Assembly (NCBI GenBank): GCA_028829895.1
Contig: CM054181.1
Coordinates: 11,676,501-11,740,500 of the forward strand
From: Sinotaia quadrata
Taxonomy: Eukaryota > Mollusca > Gastropoda > Architaenioglossa > Viviparidae
Length of the DNA stretch: 64,000 nt
Direction: 5' to 3'
Shown here: positions 21,936-34,458 of the stretch, piece by piece
Layout of the letters: every line of letters begins with the position of its first letter
Position numbering within the stretch: position 1 is the first letter of the stretch
Translations under genes and position numbers: made by a program
The notes under the pieces: model-generated
Databases searched by the model: none
What the model was told of the DNA's origin: nothing
The model's input: only the letters and a program-made list of their open reading frames with translations

Positions 21936-22655
21936 TTCTATTTCTGCCATAGAAATGACTTTGTCCTGTATGGACTTAATTTTCTTCACTTGATGTTTAA
22001 GTGTATTGCTACTGTATATCAAGATCAATACAAAAGTGAATACAATAAAAAGAAAAGCCTATTAGTAATGGCATCGTTATTTATAGATTTATTGTCTAAT
22101 TAAGATTCTGAGTATACTGTCTTCGCGTTATGTAAGCCTAAATTTCCCGCAAAATTGCCATTTTATTTCCCAATAAAACCGGACAATCAGACGACCAGTC
22201 CTATCGACCGGGTCCTCCAGCGCCCCCCTCCACGGTCTCCTCACGAGAGGAAGAAATCTTTTAGAACATGCAGGATCCTACTGAATTAGGTTTTAGCTTT
22301 AGAAGGGTGTTCTACGCCATTTTCTCTGTCTTTGGTCTGGAACCAGTCAGGAATGTCTAATGCCCCATTCAGTTTGCAATAATCTACTTAACCCAGTTAG
22401 TCCGGCGAAACAGTCAGACTAATTCTTCAATATAGCTGTATATAGTGACCACCAGTCCTTTCTAGAGACAGATCATAGTTGTAATGAAAGTCAGCCAGAG
22501 ATGATCATAAAGTAGCGCATTATGTATACTTATTAGACACAGAGACAGACATAAGGCGACTGTAAAACCAACCCACGACAAAATGTGCTGATTGTGCAAA
22601 ACAACAGGAACTCTTTACAAAAGCCAGTCAGGCATGTAATTGGTATTGCTTCACC
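21936..22655. other. No gene recognised
   Basis: Unique. A GC-rich patch at about 22185-22250 has no open frame of note. Confidence 0.45.
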
Positions 22656-22815
22656 AGGAGACTCTAATTTTCCTCGACGTAACTAATTAATGATGTTTAC
22701 AAATAACATGTGTACAGGAAACTCTAATGGCCGTCGACGTAAACAATTAGTGATATTTACAAATATACATGTGTAAAAGAGACTCTAACGACTCTCGATT
22801 TTAAATAATTAGTGA
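22656..22815. repeat. 60-bp minisatellite, ~2.6 copies
   Basis: AGGA(G/A)ACTCTAAT...CGTCGACGTAA and TTTACAAATA.ACATGTGTA at 22656, 22716 and about 22777. Confidence 0.93.
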
Positions 22816-23273
22816 TTGTGATATATATCAGAGCTCTCTGCTTCACCTCATTGCCGGTCATCTTTTCCTTTGTTTCACGAATGCTACATTTTGCTACATC
22901 AGTCTGAATGACTTCGCTTCTTTAGTGCCATGTGACTTTATAGCTGTATAGCCGCATTGTAGCGATACAACTGGCTAGCGTCTAATTTGCGATATAGCTG
23001 GATAGTGTAAAAATCGCATTAAGCCTAGTTCGTGAACGCTTGACATTAAAACAATAGCAAACTAATGTTTTCAAGGACTTCCTGAGACACAGTTGCAGGG
23101 AGATAATTAGAGTGGTAAACAATGTACGAGAGCATGGTGTAAAGACAACTACTCAAATAACTAATGATAAATACAAGAAAGTGACAGGAAAAGCATCTGA
23201 CAAAAGCAGAAAGGGAGGGGAGTTGAGTGTGTGTACAAATATTAGAAAACAAATGAAAAATGGAACTAATTGT
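22816..23273. other. No gene recognised
   Basis: Unique sequence with no motif seen. Confidence 0.4.
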
Positions 23274-23304
23274 AAACACACACATATTCGTACCATACAC
23301 ACAT

Positions 23305-23341
<37 letters not shown>

Positions 23342-23374
23342 AACAAAACATACACATACACATACACAAACAAA

Positions 23375-23440
<66 letters not shown>
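23274..23440. repeat. (CA)n block with AAACAAAACATACA interruptions
   Basis: CA tracts flank two copies of ACAAAACATACACATACACA. Every long frame across 23046-23805 is driven by this block. Confidence 0.97.
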
Positions 23441-23442
<2 letters not shown>

Positions 23443-23949
23443 CATACACACTTTCACTTTCACGTATGGATAAATGGATGGCACTGTGCAAATGTTGTGG
23501 CAGTAAAGAAAACTGAAAAAAAAAAAAGATAAAAGATCGGGATACGCACATTCAAAAAGAAGTGAGAAGACTTCGTTAAGGAAAAACATCGAACATAAAG
23601 CCATAACTCCTTCGTGATCCTCTGATTTGCAAGATTGAGTGTTGATGGTTTTACGGCCCAGTGCGTAGTGACCAGGACAATTTGATAGGCTGGCCAGACA
23701 TAGCAGGACGTGGAAATGACATTCGTCGACTGATGCTGCGGACCTGAAGGGGTGAGTTAGGCGCCGTTGGCTTCCAACTGTTCTAATTTTAAGCCGTGTT
23801 TTCATTTTTACGCTTCGCTAAGGACCGGAAGTAGAGATTGAAGACTCATATCTCATACAATCTACCAGGACAGATTGGAAGGCATTCCACATGTGTCATC
23901 CGGAACCAGACCACTGTGCTGATCATTTACTTGTAACAGTTTGGCGTGT
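23441..23949. other. No gene recognised
   Basis: Unique sequence of moderate GC. Minus-strand frames here are extensions of the CA-derived frame. Confidence 0.4.
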
Positions 23950-24975
23950 TGTAGCCCCATGAAAACACAACCTGAGTTTCAGTGTGATGCAAAACAAAAC
24001 CTCAGTTCAAGTGTGATGAAAAGTACAAACTCAATATGATAAAAAAACACAACCTGAGTTTGTGTGATGGAAAACACAACCTTACTTCCAGTGTTCTCCA
24101 CTTTCTGAGTTCCAAATGGATGCAAAAGCACAACCTAAGGTTTTAAGTGTTTCATATATACAAACCCCTAGATCCTTGGTTTTACAACAACACATATATT
24201 CTATTTCAGTTTAATGCACAAGACAACTTCAACTGCAACTGAACAATTCCAGTATGAAAAAAAACATTTCCTGTTCCTGTGTGAGAAAATCACAAATTTT
24301 CAGTTCCAATGTGATAAAGAAAAATCAAAACCTCAGTGCAAATATGCAGCAAAAGCACACATCTACAACCCCAGCGTACGTATCCTCAGCTTCAGAGTCC
24401 TGTGTTTACACGCAACTCAGTCATGTGTTCACGCACAACTCAGTCCTGTGTTCACGCACAACTCAGTCCTGTGTTCACACACAACTCAGTCCTGTGGACC
24501 TTTGCAACATAGTCCGTGTTCTGTGCAACACACCATGTCACTTCCTTTCTGCTACAAACAGTCAGTATCAGAGTACTGATTTAAAATGCAATCTCAGTTC
24601 AAGTGACCTTCAATAACACAGTCCTATCACAGAGTGTTGTATAAGTTCACAGTCCTATCACAAAGTGTTGTATAAGTTCACAGCAAGTTGCAGAGGTTGT
24701 AAAATCACAATATCTATAACATGTTTTACCGTAACTTATTATCAGTCTCAGATTATAGTGTAACATATTTTATCATTTTCAGACTGCAGCGTAATATGCA
24801 TTATCAGTCCCAGACTGCGATGTAACATACATTATCAGTTCCAGACTGCAATGTAACGCATTACGAGTCACAGAATGCTGAGTAAATACATTATCTTTTC
24901 TAGAATGCTGTGTAAACACAGCCTAAGTTCCAGAATTCTGTGCAAACACAACCTCAGTTCCCGAGTTCTTAAAAG
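23950..24975. repeat. ~1-kb degenerate 30-36-bp array
   Basis: The words ACACAACCT(C/G)AGTT followed by CAGTGTGATG recur from 23955 to 24365 and again at 24920-24970. Embedded sub-arrays are a clean 23-bp unit TCCTGTGTTCACGCACAACTCAG x4 (24397-24495), a 31-bp duplication (24618-24681), and ~35-bp ATTATCAGT.CCAGACTGC units (24730-24900). The whole looks like one ancient array with younger local expansions. The two 120-codon frames at 24214-24616 are by-products. Confidence 0.82.
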
Positions 24976-25702
24976 GACGCAAAGAGCGCGTCAATCCGTG
25001 GATCAGTTTTTGTCGGCACCACGTTGACTTCGGTTTGGAATTCTTGTAGAGGGTTTTTGCGAGTATTCTGACCAGTACGCTCACGTTCGTTTTGTGAATT
25101 AATTTATTTTCAATTATAATAAATAAATCCTAGAAAACCTATATTCAAGTATGTATGCAAACATTTTAAGTGAATTTATATAAATATACCTGTTGGCATT
25201 CTGTGTGTTTATATTTATAAACTGTGTATGTGCGAGTGTTGAATGTTAATAGATATATGTATAAAAACATTCTCTCGCAAAGTTTGATGCACACAGTGAC
25301 ACGAACTCTCTATAGTGACACGCCCATCCAGGAGAGGTACACAGTCACAGCTCATAGACCTGTTAAGTCCATGCTTGCATGTAGAATAACTTGCCTGAAA
25401 AATTCACTACCCTCACAATAAACCAACCAACAAATTCACAGCCACTGACTCATAAGCACCCTCACTATTACATTTCAGCAGTTTATACCTTCTAATAAAA
25501 TATAATTAAAACTAATCCAAGATCAGCCAAAAGTAAAAACATAGCTATGTGGCAATGAAACGAATAGTATAACAATCATTATGACACATTTGCCAAGGCC
25601 TGGTTGTCGTAATTTTATTAATTTAATTAGATTTTGAATTACTTGGATTAACACACACACAAATAAACTATTACAAGTTATTAGATGCATTCAAGGCAAT
25701 GA
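24976..25702. other. No gene recognised
   Basis: AT-rich unique sequence with no motif seen. Confidence 0.45.
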
Positions 25703-25833
25703 CAGAGTAAATTTGCACCTCCCTTTTTTAAAAATGTAATTGTTATATAGATTGTTCAATCGTCAGAGTGACCCGACATTGGTGTTTTTTGAAAGTGTGT
25801 GAGTTTGAAGTAAACAGCCCAAGGCAAGAATAT
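25703..25833 (+). repeat. Interspersed repeat family B, copy 2
   Basis: Homologous to 2491-2636 in the same order and orientation. It runs almost directly into family C sequence, so B and C may be parts of one longer element. Confidence 0.78.
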
Positions 25834-25867
25834 TCTAGATTCGCTCACCTAATGGAAACTGAGTAAG

Positions 25868-27065
25868 CAGTTTCCTGTTATCCAAATGATAATCATTTAT
25901 GAGAACGAGACTAGCCAAGGGCTGAGTTTAAGGAGTTCACTTGCTGTAGAGAATTCTACACCCTAATCACTTTTGAATTTGAAGTAGAAGAAGAAAGTCT
26001 GGCTTGAAGACATTCATTAGCTTGAGTGATGAGTTTAATTTACTGATTGAGAGGTAATTGATTTAGAATATTTTCATACATTTACTATGATATGTTATCC
26101 GTGTGTTTATGTAGATATATACTATGTGAGTTATTTTTTATTACAATGAATGTTTGAACTAAGCTGCATCCATTTGATGTATTAATATGTGATTTTGTTT
26201 GATACACTGTGTTTATTTTACCATGTGCATGCATGGGGAAAATGAATACTCTTGCAGGAATTGTAAGTTGTAATCAATAGAGTTTCAGATAGAATGGAGT
26301 TATATTGTGATGAATAGGAAACTTAGGCTTGCTCCTTAACTATATGTTGCGGTGATCAAGTTCCTTTTTTTTTTGTTTTGAATTTCACCCTGAGAGTGTG
26401 AGTTCAACCTTGAGTTCCCAGCTACCCTTGTTTGTTCACTGGTTGTGACTTGAGTGACCAGGGAAACAATGGGAAACTTGCAGAGAGTGTTGCAGTTGTG
26501 TAAGCGTAAGGGACTACGATATTGCACACTTTTTGTATCAGAGCAAAATAAGCTGGGTACATTCTGGAGAATTCTGGTGCAGTGAAGTTACCAGAATTGC
26601 TGAAATCGTGTCCTTAATGAAGGAATGACAGGAGGAAACATTTGAAAATATAGCAGCATGTCAGAATTTTCAGTGGTGGGAACTGCTAAACTTGAACATT
26701 TTGACATTGTGACATTGTTGCAAAGGCAAGTGAAACACTGTCAAGCAGTACTTAATCTAGGTCACGTAAATTTAACTTGATAACTCCATTTCTATTCTCT
26801 GATAGGATAAACCTGCAATTTGTATTAAATCTATCATTGAACTGTAATTATATTTTTAAAAATTATTATATATATGTAGAGAGAAACTGTAAACAATAGA
26901 GAGAGACTGTAAACATAGTTACCCAAATGTGATTTCATGGAATATTGTGTTAGCTATCTATTTCATTGTAATTGTCATATATATATTTGATTTTTTTTCT
27001 TTTTAACAAATTTATTGACCTTCTTACGTATAGTGGTATTTATAATCTTATGTTGGAGAAGAAAG
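25868..27065 (+). repeat. Interspersed repeat family C, copy 1 (long)
   Basis: Its two ends match 46090-46622. The left end shares TTATCCAAATG, CTAGCCAA/CCAACCAA and TCTA..CTAATCACTTT.GAAT. The right end (26925-27065) shares TTCATGGAA, TATATTTGATT, AATTTATTG(A/C)CCTTCTTA and TATGTTGGAGA. The middle is longer here than in the other copy. AT-rich and non-coding, it could be the 3' UTR of a LINE. That class assignment is an inference. Confidence 0.65.
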
Positions 27066-27450
27066 CGGGTGGATGGGGGCTCGCAAAATATAGATTAACT
27101 GTCGCATTTGTCTTCTCCTTTAGTAAGAAAATTTCCACTCACGGAAACATTATGACTGTGAATGTTGTTTGTTGTGGAGTAGAGAAAACGTTTACAACGC
27201 CAAAACATCCGCCAGGTGAGAGACGAGTGGTGTCTGGTGGATGGATCATTAATAAAATAAAATTAATATTCTCATCACTTGAAATTAGTTATGAAAGATT
27301 AATTAATAATAATAATTATCTTCATTAACCAAGTGGCGTGTGCGTGTCAAGGATGCCATGTATAATATTACTGTCTTCATCACAATTGTATCACAGACAG
27401 TCTTTGACAATTTAGTTTGAGTGACTAGAAAAGGGTTTTACGCTAACCAT
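27066..27450. other. No gene recognised
   Basis: Follows family C. The plus-strand frame at 26972-27328 crosses the element boundary and lacks motifs. Confidence 0.4.
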
Positions 27451-27454
27451 CTTA

Positions 27455-27675
27455 ACTACGCTCTCTCTCACCCCAGAAGCCGCAATAGATTTCATCTTCA
27501 CGATGTTCTCAGTCTTGGGCAGCCTCGGGGGGGGGGGGGGGGAGCCCCACAGCTTCGCGGTGCGTCTGCGATGGAGGCCAGGAAGGCTGGAGGACAGGGG
27601 GTGAAACAGGTCGAACCTAGTTTGGCGCACACCCTCAACCGCCCCTCCCCTCGTCGGTGGGATGGGGGTTAACCA
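27455..27675 (+). repeat. GC-rich interspersed repeat family D, copy 1
   Basis: This matches the reverse complement of 38094-38285. Shared words in order are CGCTCTC, CAGTCTTGG/CAATCTTGG, a G-run, CCCACAGC, a GGAGG-rich block, and GTTTGGCGCACACC then TCAACCGCCC and GTCGGTGG. The G-run at 27527-27542 is 16 long. TCGAACCTAG resembles a box B, but no box A was found. Confidence 0.8.
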
Positions 27676-28385
27676 TCTTGATAGAAATCTAGCAATTCAA
27701 GTCAATCTTACACTGGTAAGTTGTGGGTGTTCTGTTCCTTTTACAATTTCACTATGACTACCGTGGTGGTATTTCTTGTCGCTCATACAAACTGCTATCA
27801 AGTAATGCTCTAATGTATCCTTTCTCTTGTTGTCCTGCCAACACGAAATAGCCAAAGACAACACTTAAGAGCTCAACCCTCGTGTTGCCAGACGAGAAAA
27901 TTAATTCACAAAGATAGCTGTCTGCTTGCTTGCTGTTTATCTTCAAACAAACATTAAAAATAAGTACGATAACTCTTGCAGGAAATCTATCTTGCTGTCC
28001 GCAGCGCCAACATAAGAAATCATTACGATTTCACTCTGGGAAAGGTGCAGGCAAATGGGGAGCAAAGACCTCACGGAACCCAAGCCCAGGGCACTGATGC
28101 TAGGCATGAAGCTGTGCTAGCGCATGACGAACGATGCCTCAGATAAGACTCTGAGAGAGGATCAGACAGCAATCTGGATACGTCCTCGTTCTTCTAGCAA
28201 CGCAGTCCGGCCATCGGAATCAGACATGATCTCTTAAATATACATACGAGGAAAGCACGAAAGCAGAGAATGCTTTGAAGTGCTGTAATCAGCAACAGTA
28301 CTACTTACGCTGAATTGTGCGGCTATTTCATAGTTGAGACCCCTTCAGGACTCTTTTTTTCCCTCGGAATTTCCTGCACGGACAC
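27676..28385. other. No gene recognised
   Basis: Unique sequence of balanced composition (27990-28240) without a frame longer than 62 codons or a recognised motif. Confidence 0.45.
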
Positions 28386-28540
28386 TCAGTTTTCTTACTG
28401 CTTGGAAAACGTATTCTGGCTACAGACAGTTTTCTTACTGCATGGAAAACGTATTCTGGCTTCAGTCAGTTTTCTTACTGCAAGGAATAACGCATTCTAG
28501 CTTCAAACAGTTTTCTTACTGCATGGAAAAACGTGTTTAT
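28386..28540. repeat. 40-41-bp minisatellite, ~3.7 copies
   Basis: CAGTTTTCTTACTGCATGGA + AAACGTATTCTGGCTTCA at 28386, 28427, 28467 and 28508. Confidence 0.95.
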
Positions 28541-28597
28541 AATAATGGAGACATTTATTGCCTTTCTAATAATTGTCCTTTCTATTGTCGTAGTTAG

Positions 28598-29060
28598 GTT
28601 GACACAGGCTCTTGTTATGCTTGATACGCGTCCTTATGTCTGACACACGTCCTTATGGTTGGCACACGTCCTTATGTCTGACACACGTCTTTATGATTGG
28701 CACACGTCCTTATGGTTGGCACACGTCCTAATGATTGGTACACATCCTTATGGTTGGCACACGTCCTTATGGCTGACACACGTCCTTATGGTTGGCAAAC
28801 GTCCTTATGGCTGACACACGTCCTTATTGCTGACACACGTCCTTGTGGTTGGCACACATACTAATAATTACTGACACGGTCCTAGTTATATTTGACATAC
28901 GTCCTTATCGCTGACACGTCCTAACACGTCCTAATTATGACTGAAATTTTCCTTATGGATGACACACGTTCTTTTTATGACTGGCACACATCCTTATGAC
29001 CGACACGCGTCCCAGTTAAAGCTGACGCACATCGTGGTTATGGCTAATACATGTTCTTGC
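28598..29060. repeat. 19-bp minisatellite, ~23 copies
   Basis: Units GTTGGCACACGTCCTTATG and GCTGACACACGTCCTTATG intermix. Copies after about 28860 are diverged and of irregular length. Confidence 0.95.
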
Positions 29061-29088
29061 TATGACTGACCAGACGTGTCAGTTACAA

Positions 29089-29268
29089 TAGGCCCTCAAG
29101 TAACACTTTGGGTCTAAGGATTAATATTCATGTAGGCCCTCGAGTAACACTTTGGGTCTAAGGATCAATTATTATGTAGACTAATACGTAACACTCTGGG
29201 TCTAAGGATTACTATTCCTATAGGCTAACATATAACACCCTGGATCTAAGGATTAATATTCATGAAGA
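29089..29268. repeat. ~51-bp degenerate minisatellite, ~3.6 copies
   Basis: TAGGCCCTC.AGTAACACTTTG + GGTCTAAGGATTAATATTCATG. The last two copies are diverged. Confidence 0.92.
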
Positions 29269-29690
29269 TAAGAGAGTCCTGAGTTTCGGAATAATAGTTC
29301 TTCTAATGTGTGAAAGATTCTTCTTAGAAAGTCGGCGTTGATTCCACCTAAGTTTAATCTTAAACTGCATTAATATTTAATAATAAAATACTGTTTTGTA
29401 TTACTTTTTAAAGACCATAATTTTCCCTGATGTAATGGTGATTTAGAGACGAATGCACAATAAGGAAAATGTACCTCCTATCCATTAATGATTTAGTACG
29501 TCCTATCCATTTATGATTTAGTTTGCAGTTGTTATATCGCAAGTTGAATACCGTGACTACAGTTTATAGTTTAACTATGTATGGTTAATTAACAATATTA
29601 ATATACAAGTGAGAAATTTGCATCGCACAACCCTTTAGAGATCTTCATATTAGTGTTTAATTTGTTCTAACCCGTGTTTCCGTGCATTGC
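29269..29690. other. AT-rich spacer with a 25-bp duplication
   Basis: At about 29473-29524, CCTCCTATCCATTAATGATT/CGTCCTATCCATTTATGATT is duplicated. Nothing else was recognised. Confidence 0.6.
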
Positions 29691-29714
29691 TATATATCCG
29701 TCAACAATGCAATG

Positions 29715-29880
29715 TTACGTCCCCTGGGGATGCTTTATTTATCCCCTGCCTGCGTGGTCGCACTTTTTCCACCTCCCTGGCAACTGATCCTGCAGTCTCT
29801 TATTATGTCCCCTGCCAGCACCGTCGCTTTATCTTCACCTCACCCATCCCCTGCAATCTGTCCCCTGCCTTTATGTCTTA
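29715..29880. repeat. Degenerate CCCCTGCC-rich duplication
   Basis: The words TTATCCCCTGCCTGCGTGGT and TATGTCCCCTGCCAGCACCG, each followed by a CGC and CACCT-rich block, suggest two diverged copies of about 75-95 bp. The plus-strand 73-codon frame mirrors this and is not a recognised protein. Confidence 0.55.
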
Positions 29881-31672
29881 GAACAATGACATTATTATGG
29901 TGAGCATGGCTAGTTTAATGCAACGTGTGCAGTTATTTTTGCAATGATAAAATAATCTCTCTTACTTAGGTTATGTGTTAAGTAAAAGTATCCAATACTT
30001 TAAATAGCTATTACTATTTTGATCATGTGACATATTTATACTCATGTTACTGTGATAAGTCTTATTGGTCTAGTTATTAATTTTTAGTTTCGTTGTTATC
30101 GTTTGCTCGTTGAGATATGTTCTTTTAAAAAGTTATCACAATTTGATCACATGGTCTAGTAACGGTTTCTAATGTAACAATACTACATTATATGATCATG
30201 ACAAGATATGCAGTCGCTCCTGCGTCACATAATGTGTAGTAACAGTTTCTTTTCTCTTCGTCCGATTAAAAAAAAAAACTCTATATACTGTCAGGCGACA
30301 CACTCTAGAGTTGTCCATAGCACATAATGTGTGGGAGTGTATGTATGCGCGCGCGTAGGCGGATTCAATCTAGGTTACGCTATTGGACAATCGATACTGA
30401 TTCAAAGGGAGATAAACATTTCCTGAGATCCAGCTTCACGCGTTTCTTATGTTTCGAATCTCATCAGCTAAAGGATGCATGAATGAAATGCAAGCTGTCA
30501 TCACACGTGTCTGCTTATTTATCATCACCATCTGAATTTCCCAAAGCTCCCAAATTACGGAATTTATACGAATGTGAGTACACGCTTGCTTGTAGGAGGG
30601 TTTTTGAAATGAAACAGTTTAACTGCAGTTCATTTCTAATCCTAGGCCGGCAACAACATCCGGATGATAAATAAGTACGGGCAGAAATTTCCTGTTGTGA
30701 AGTATTTTAATGATATTTTTGTTGAGCTAGATCTCCATCTTTCAGTCTGAAGCAGTAAGTCTTCTTTTGTAGCCCAGTCATGCCGTCAGACAACAAATAG
30801 GTGTTGTCCCAAAAGAGAGCCACGTTGTGCAAACACGAAAGTGGACAGCTGTGTGTCCAATTGGATGGCGGGGCGCGTTCAATGTTGTCTCAATCCATTA
30901 CTTCCGACAATAGGTCGAAGGGGAAAAAGTGTCGTGTTACAGAATACCAATGTTGGGAGCGTTTCACAAACGGAAAATCAAATTGAACACTCAGCCTTGT
31001 TGCTTTGTTTCCAATTTTCTGTATCTTGCATCTGAACCTAAAGAACAGCAATTCAATTATCTGATTTCCCGCTGAAAGCTGCAGTTTAGCCAGAATCAAA
31101 TACGCGAACGTCTGTACGTCTTAATCCCCGTCGTAAATGTCATTCTATCCTTACTACGTACACGTGACTATAAACAAAAGAGCGGAGTGTGTGGGGGTGC
31201 GGGTGGGGTCGGAGGGGAGCTATTTCAGGAACACGCGATGTTACTACTTGGAAAGGAGAAACGTTGACTAGGACTCCTGGGAATTCCACGCAAATGACGT
31301 CATAAGAGAGAAGAGATGTCCTTACAATAAAGATCTGCATTGTTTTTCAACACCTCGCGAAATTCAATAATTTCTATATAATATCCATTACTCCTTTCCA
31401 TGTTTGATTCACTATAGTTACTACTGATGTTTGGAATGTATTTTGAAAGATGGATTTGTTATGAACTATTTGTGGATAAACAGAGAGCGTCATGGACTAA
31501 GTTTATCTATAGGTTTGGGGCTGACGAAAACTTTTCATGCTGTTGGCTTGTCACGTGCTAGTCCTGTGTATGGAATCTATCGCCAGCCAGGAATGGTTCA
31601 CCAAGACATTCCTTCGGCTCAGCTCAGCGTGATCTAGGTCTGTCTGGCCTGTTATAGATTAAAACACTTTTT
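29881..31672. other. ~1.8-kb unique sequence, no gene recognised
   Basis: The least repetitive stretch in the first half of the window. Frames of 60-70 codons occur on both strands (30483-30674, 30801-31035, 31431-31637), but none shows a domain, signal peptide or consistent start context that I recognise. Confidence 0.45.
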
Positions 31673-31768
31673 GTGAAATGTATTTATACACTTGTAGGGA
31701 ACTCGTGAAATGTATTTATACACTTGTAGGGAACTCGTGAAATTATTTCATACACTCTTAGGGTACGG
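31673..31768. repeat. 32-bp minisatellite, 3 copies
   Basis: GTGAAATGTATTTATACACT + TGTAGGGAACTC at 31673, 31705 and 31737. The third is diverged. Confidence 0.95.
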
Positions 31769-31868
31769 ATGGGTGGATGTTGAGCTTTAGACTCTCTATG
31801 AACGTTCACTTCATCACAAACGGGCTGCTTACGTATTTATCTTAGTATGTAGGAGAGCATTTAACTAA

Positions 31869-31952
31869 TTTCACTCTGTGTTACGGGAAGTTATTCTGGA
31901 ATTTTACTCTGTGTTACGGGAAGTTATTCTGGAATTTCACTCTATATAAGGG
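31869..31952. repeat. ~33-bp duplication
   Basis: TTCACTCTGTGTTACGGGAA + GTTATTCTGGAAT, two and a half copies. Confidence 0.93.
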
Positions 31953-32014
31953 ATGCACAAAATAAAAGTAATGGACATTTATTTGCGTTGTCTGCGAGGA
32001 GTTCTAAGGATCAA

Positions 32015-32162
32015 TAACCAGGGCCCCATAGATCACCATTCATGATCTAGGTAGTGACAGCGGATTGAGACAAAGTCCCGATGACTAGGGCTCGGATGGA
32101 ACTCATCTTCCACATGCGGGACTAGCGTCTTGTCCTCAGTCACCAAGCACTCAGGTAGGGAA
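32015..32162 (-). mobile_element. tRNA-derived SINE-like element
   Basis: On the minus strand, 32133-32144 reads TGGTGACTGAGG (box A). The following GACAAGACGCTAGTCCCGCA leads to GAGTTCCATCC at 32095-32105 (box B), then GAGCCCTAGTCATCGGGAC. The intervening words are characteristic of the tRNA-like heads of invertebrate SINEs. Tail, poly-A and target duplication were not resolved. It appears to differ from the SINE-like sequence at 3135-3270. Confidence 0.62.
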
Positions 32163-33838
32163 ATTACGCACGAGGGAGCATGACACGTGACAAAAACAAA
32201 ACTAGTGTGTGGGATTCACGTCTTACAAATATATGCTTCCCATCATTCCAAACAATGAAACTTTCTTTCGTTGTCATTTCATTTTAGTTATTTGTTTGTT
32301 TACTTAATAAAATAAAAATAAAATACTTTATAAACCACGCTGTAATTTTAGATTATAAACTTGATTTAACTTGCTGTCATATGTTGATTATTGAAAATGA
32401 ATGGCGCATTCCGGTACCAAGCGCACCGTGATACTTACTCGCATCGCAGATCTCTTTTCTTTGATGACATTTTACTATCCTTCTTTGCTTCCTTTTATTC
32501 GTTCCATCATAGCTACGGGGCGAATCAGCAAGAGTTGGTCAAGGACTTGAAACCCAGCTGAAATTGTAACTTGAATGTCAGGCTGCGATAAATGAAAAGG
32601 AGAAAGGGGAGGAAGGTAAACAGTCACCGTTTGGTTTCTATCATCTAGGCAAACAGTTCTTGAAGGGAATCACGTTGCATGTTCACCGTTCTTTCCTTCA
32701 ATCCGGGCACGAAAGCTGCTGGTTGGGTACTCTTGCTGACGTTAACTACTCTGGCTATTAGGTCAACGACAACAAATCATAGTCCATCCATCGAACTGTC
32801 GTGACTATTTGCTCAAAGTTCGTTTCTTCTTTGGACAGCGCAAAGAGGCCGGTGTCTGTGTTTTGTTGTTGGGTTCACGGATGCAAATCGCTCCAGTGAA
32901 CGATATTCAATTTCGATATGGTTTATGTTGACAACTTTGTACATGCAATTTTGTTTCGTTCACCATCTTGGTTAAATCGTAATTGGACAATGAAACCAGT
33001 TTAGAAAAAGTAACCAGTCGACATTATATTTGTACTGCATATACTGTACTGCACAGCATAGATCATGATAGAATATATCTGCTACTGTAAAAACAAATGA
33101 TAGATTATACATCAAATAATGAATAATAAATTAGAAACGCTTTCCAAATTAATTTTACACATAATGTAAGCAGAAAAAAACACTTCCTCGCAATTCCAAA
33201 ATAGTTTGATAGCAACAATGAAAAAAGTGTAAGGTAATGGTCCTCAGCTCAAGATGTGTTGTAATTAACAGCTCATGTAATTGTGAGGTCAGCATCAGTG
33301 CGTCTTCTTTTAAAATGGTGACAACATTTTATTTACATACCTGTATGTAGGGACCCAGGTACCAATTCTGGAAAGTTTTAGTCTTATACTGTAAGTCAAA
33401 ATGATGAAAACTGGCATCAAAAATGCGGGCAGCTGGATGTGTTTACATTCTACAAGTGTTGCAAGCTCTTTCCAAGACATAAACGTGAGGCCAGGATAGA
33501 GTATAATGCCAAGGCCATGACCTTCCACAATATAATGTCCTTCATGATGAACAATAAATTAGTCGGAAACAATAGAGATTAGACTAATCACCTTGGATAG
33601 ACTAGGATATAGTAATGAATATATATGTTGCAACATTCATCTAACTTTTATACATCATTTATTAATTTTTCTTCCACGTTTTGTCTATTCTTTGTCATCT
33701 CCATTTTATGTAAGATCCGTATTACAATGCGTGTATTGTCTTTGACTTTCTGCCTTGGGGCCCGTATTACGAGTCATACCGGACCAATTTATTATACTGA
33801 AATTGTCCTCGCTGTCCTATTATAGGGGTCAGTGTCTG
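32163..33838. other. ~1.7-kb unique sequence, no gene recognised
   Basis: AT-rich with a balanced patch at 32400-32960. The minus-strand frame at 33310-33528 (72 codons, hydrophobic) and the plus-strand frame at 33625-33825 show no motif that I recognise. Confidence 0.45.
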
Positions 33839-33839
33839 A

Positions 33840-33967
33840 ACACACACATACACATAGATAGATAGATGATAGAGAGATATATAGATAGAAGATAGATAGA
33901 TAGATGATAGAGATATACCAATAGATAGATAAATAGATAGATGGATAGATGATAGAGAGATATACCA

Positions 33968-34004
<37 letters not shown>

Positions 34005-34012
34005 CAGATACT
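33840..34012. repeat. (GATA)n-type microsatellite with a longer internal period
   Basis: GATA/GATG/AGAG words. The segment GATGATAGAGAGATATACCA + ATAGATAGAT recurs about every 55 bp before a pure (GATA)n end. Confidence 0.95.
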
Positions 34013-34458
34013 CTACCATCTCACATTGTCAAGGATCAAATGATTATTCTTTCATGCTGGCCAACGCACCTGGATTACTATTTCGCCCGCACGCATTTCC
34101 GTTTTCTATTTAAGGGTAGAAGGACTTGTGGTCAAGTTGAGATTAAAAACTAAATATTTCTGATTCACCTGTATTATACGTGACGTGAATAGATACGTCA
34201 AATGTGAATGCGCCACTGTACCTGTTCTTTCTAATACTCTTCCTATATATAGATTTTATACATTTTATTACTTTTTATCGATGTGAGGCCTGGAAAAGTT
34301 TTAATCCCCTAGACTGACGACCTTCCAGCCTACATTCTGTCAGCAAAAATGCAACCTATCTAAAAACTAGTCCGCAAATTACGACAGCATAAGAATTGCA
34401 TAACACCCAACCAAGGTCAAAAAACAAGATTCCAGATTTAATGTTTAAGTTCATGCAC

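Noticed and set aside
28598..29060. Possible regulatory array of CACGTCC sites
   Set aside because: The motif is simply part of a 19-bp tandem unit and decays with the array, with no sign of selective retention.
29682..29903. Pro/Ser-rich secreted peptide
   Set aside because: Two plus-strand frames are open across a diverged duplication. There is no cleavage site or conserved pattern.
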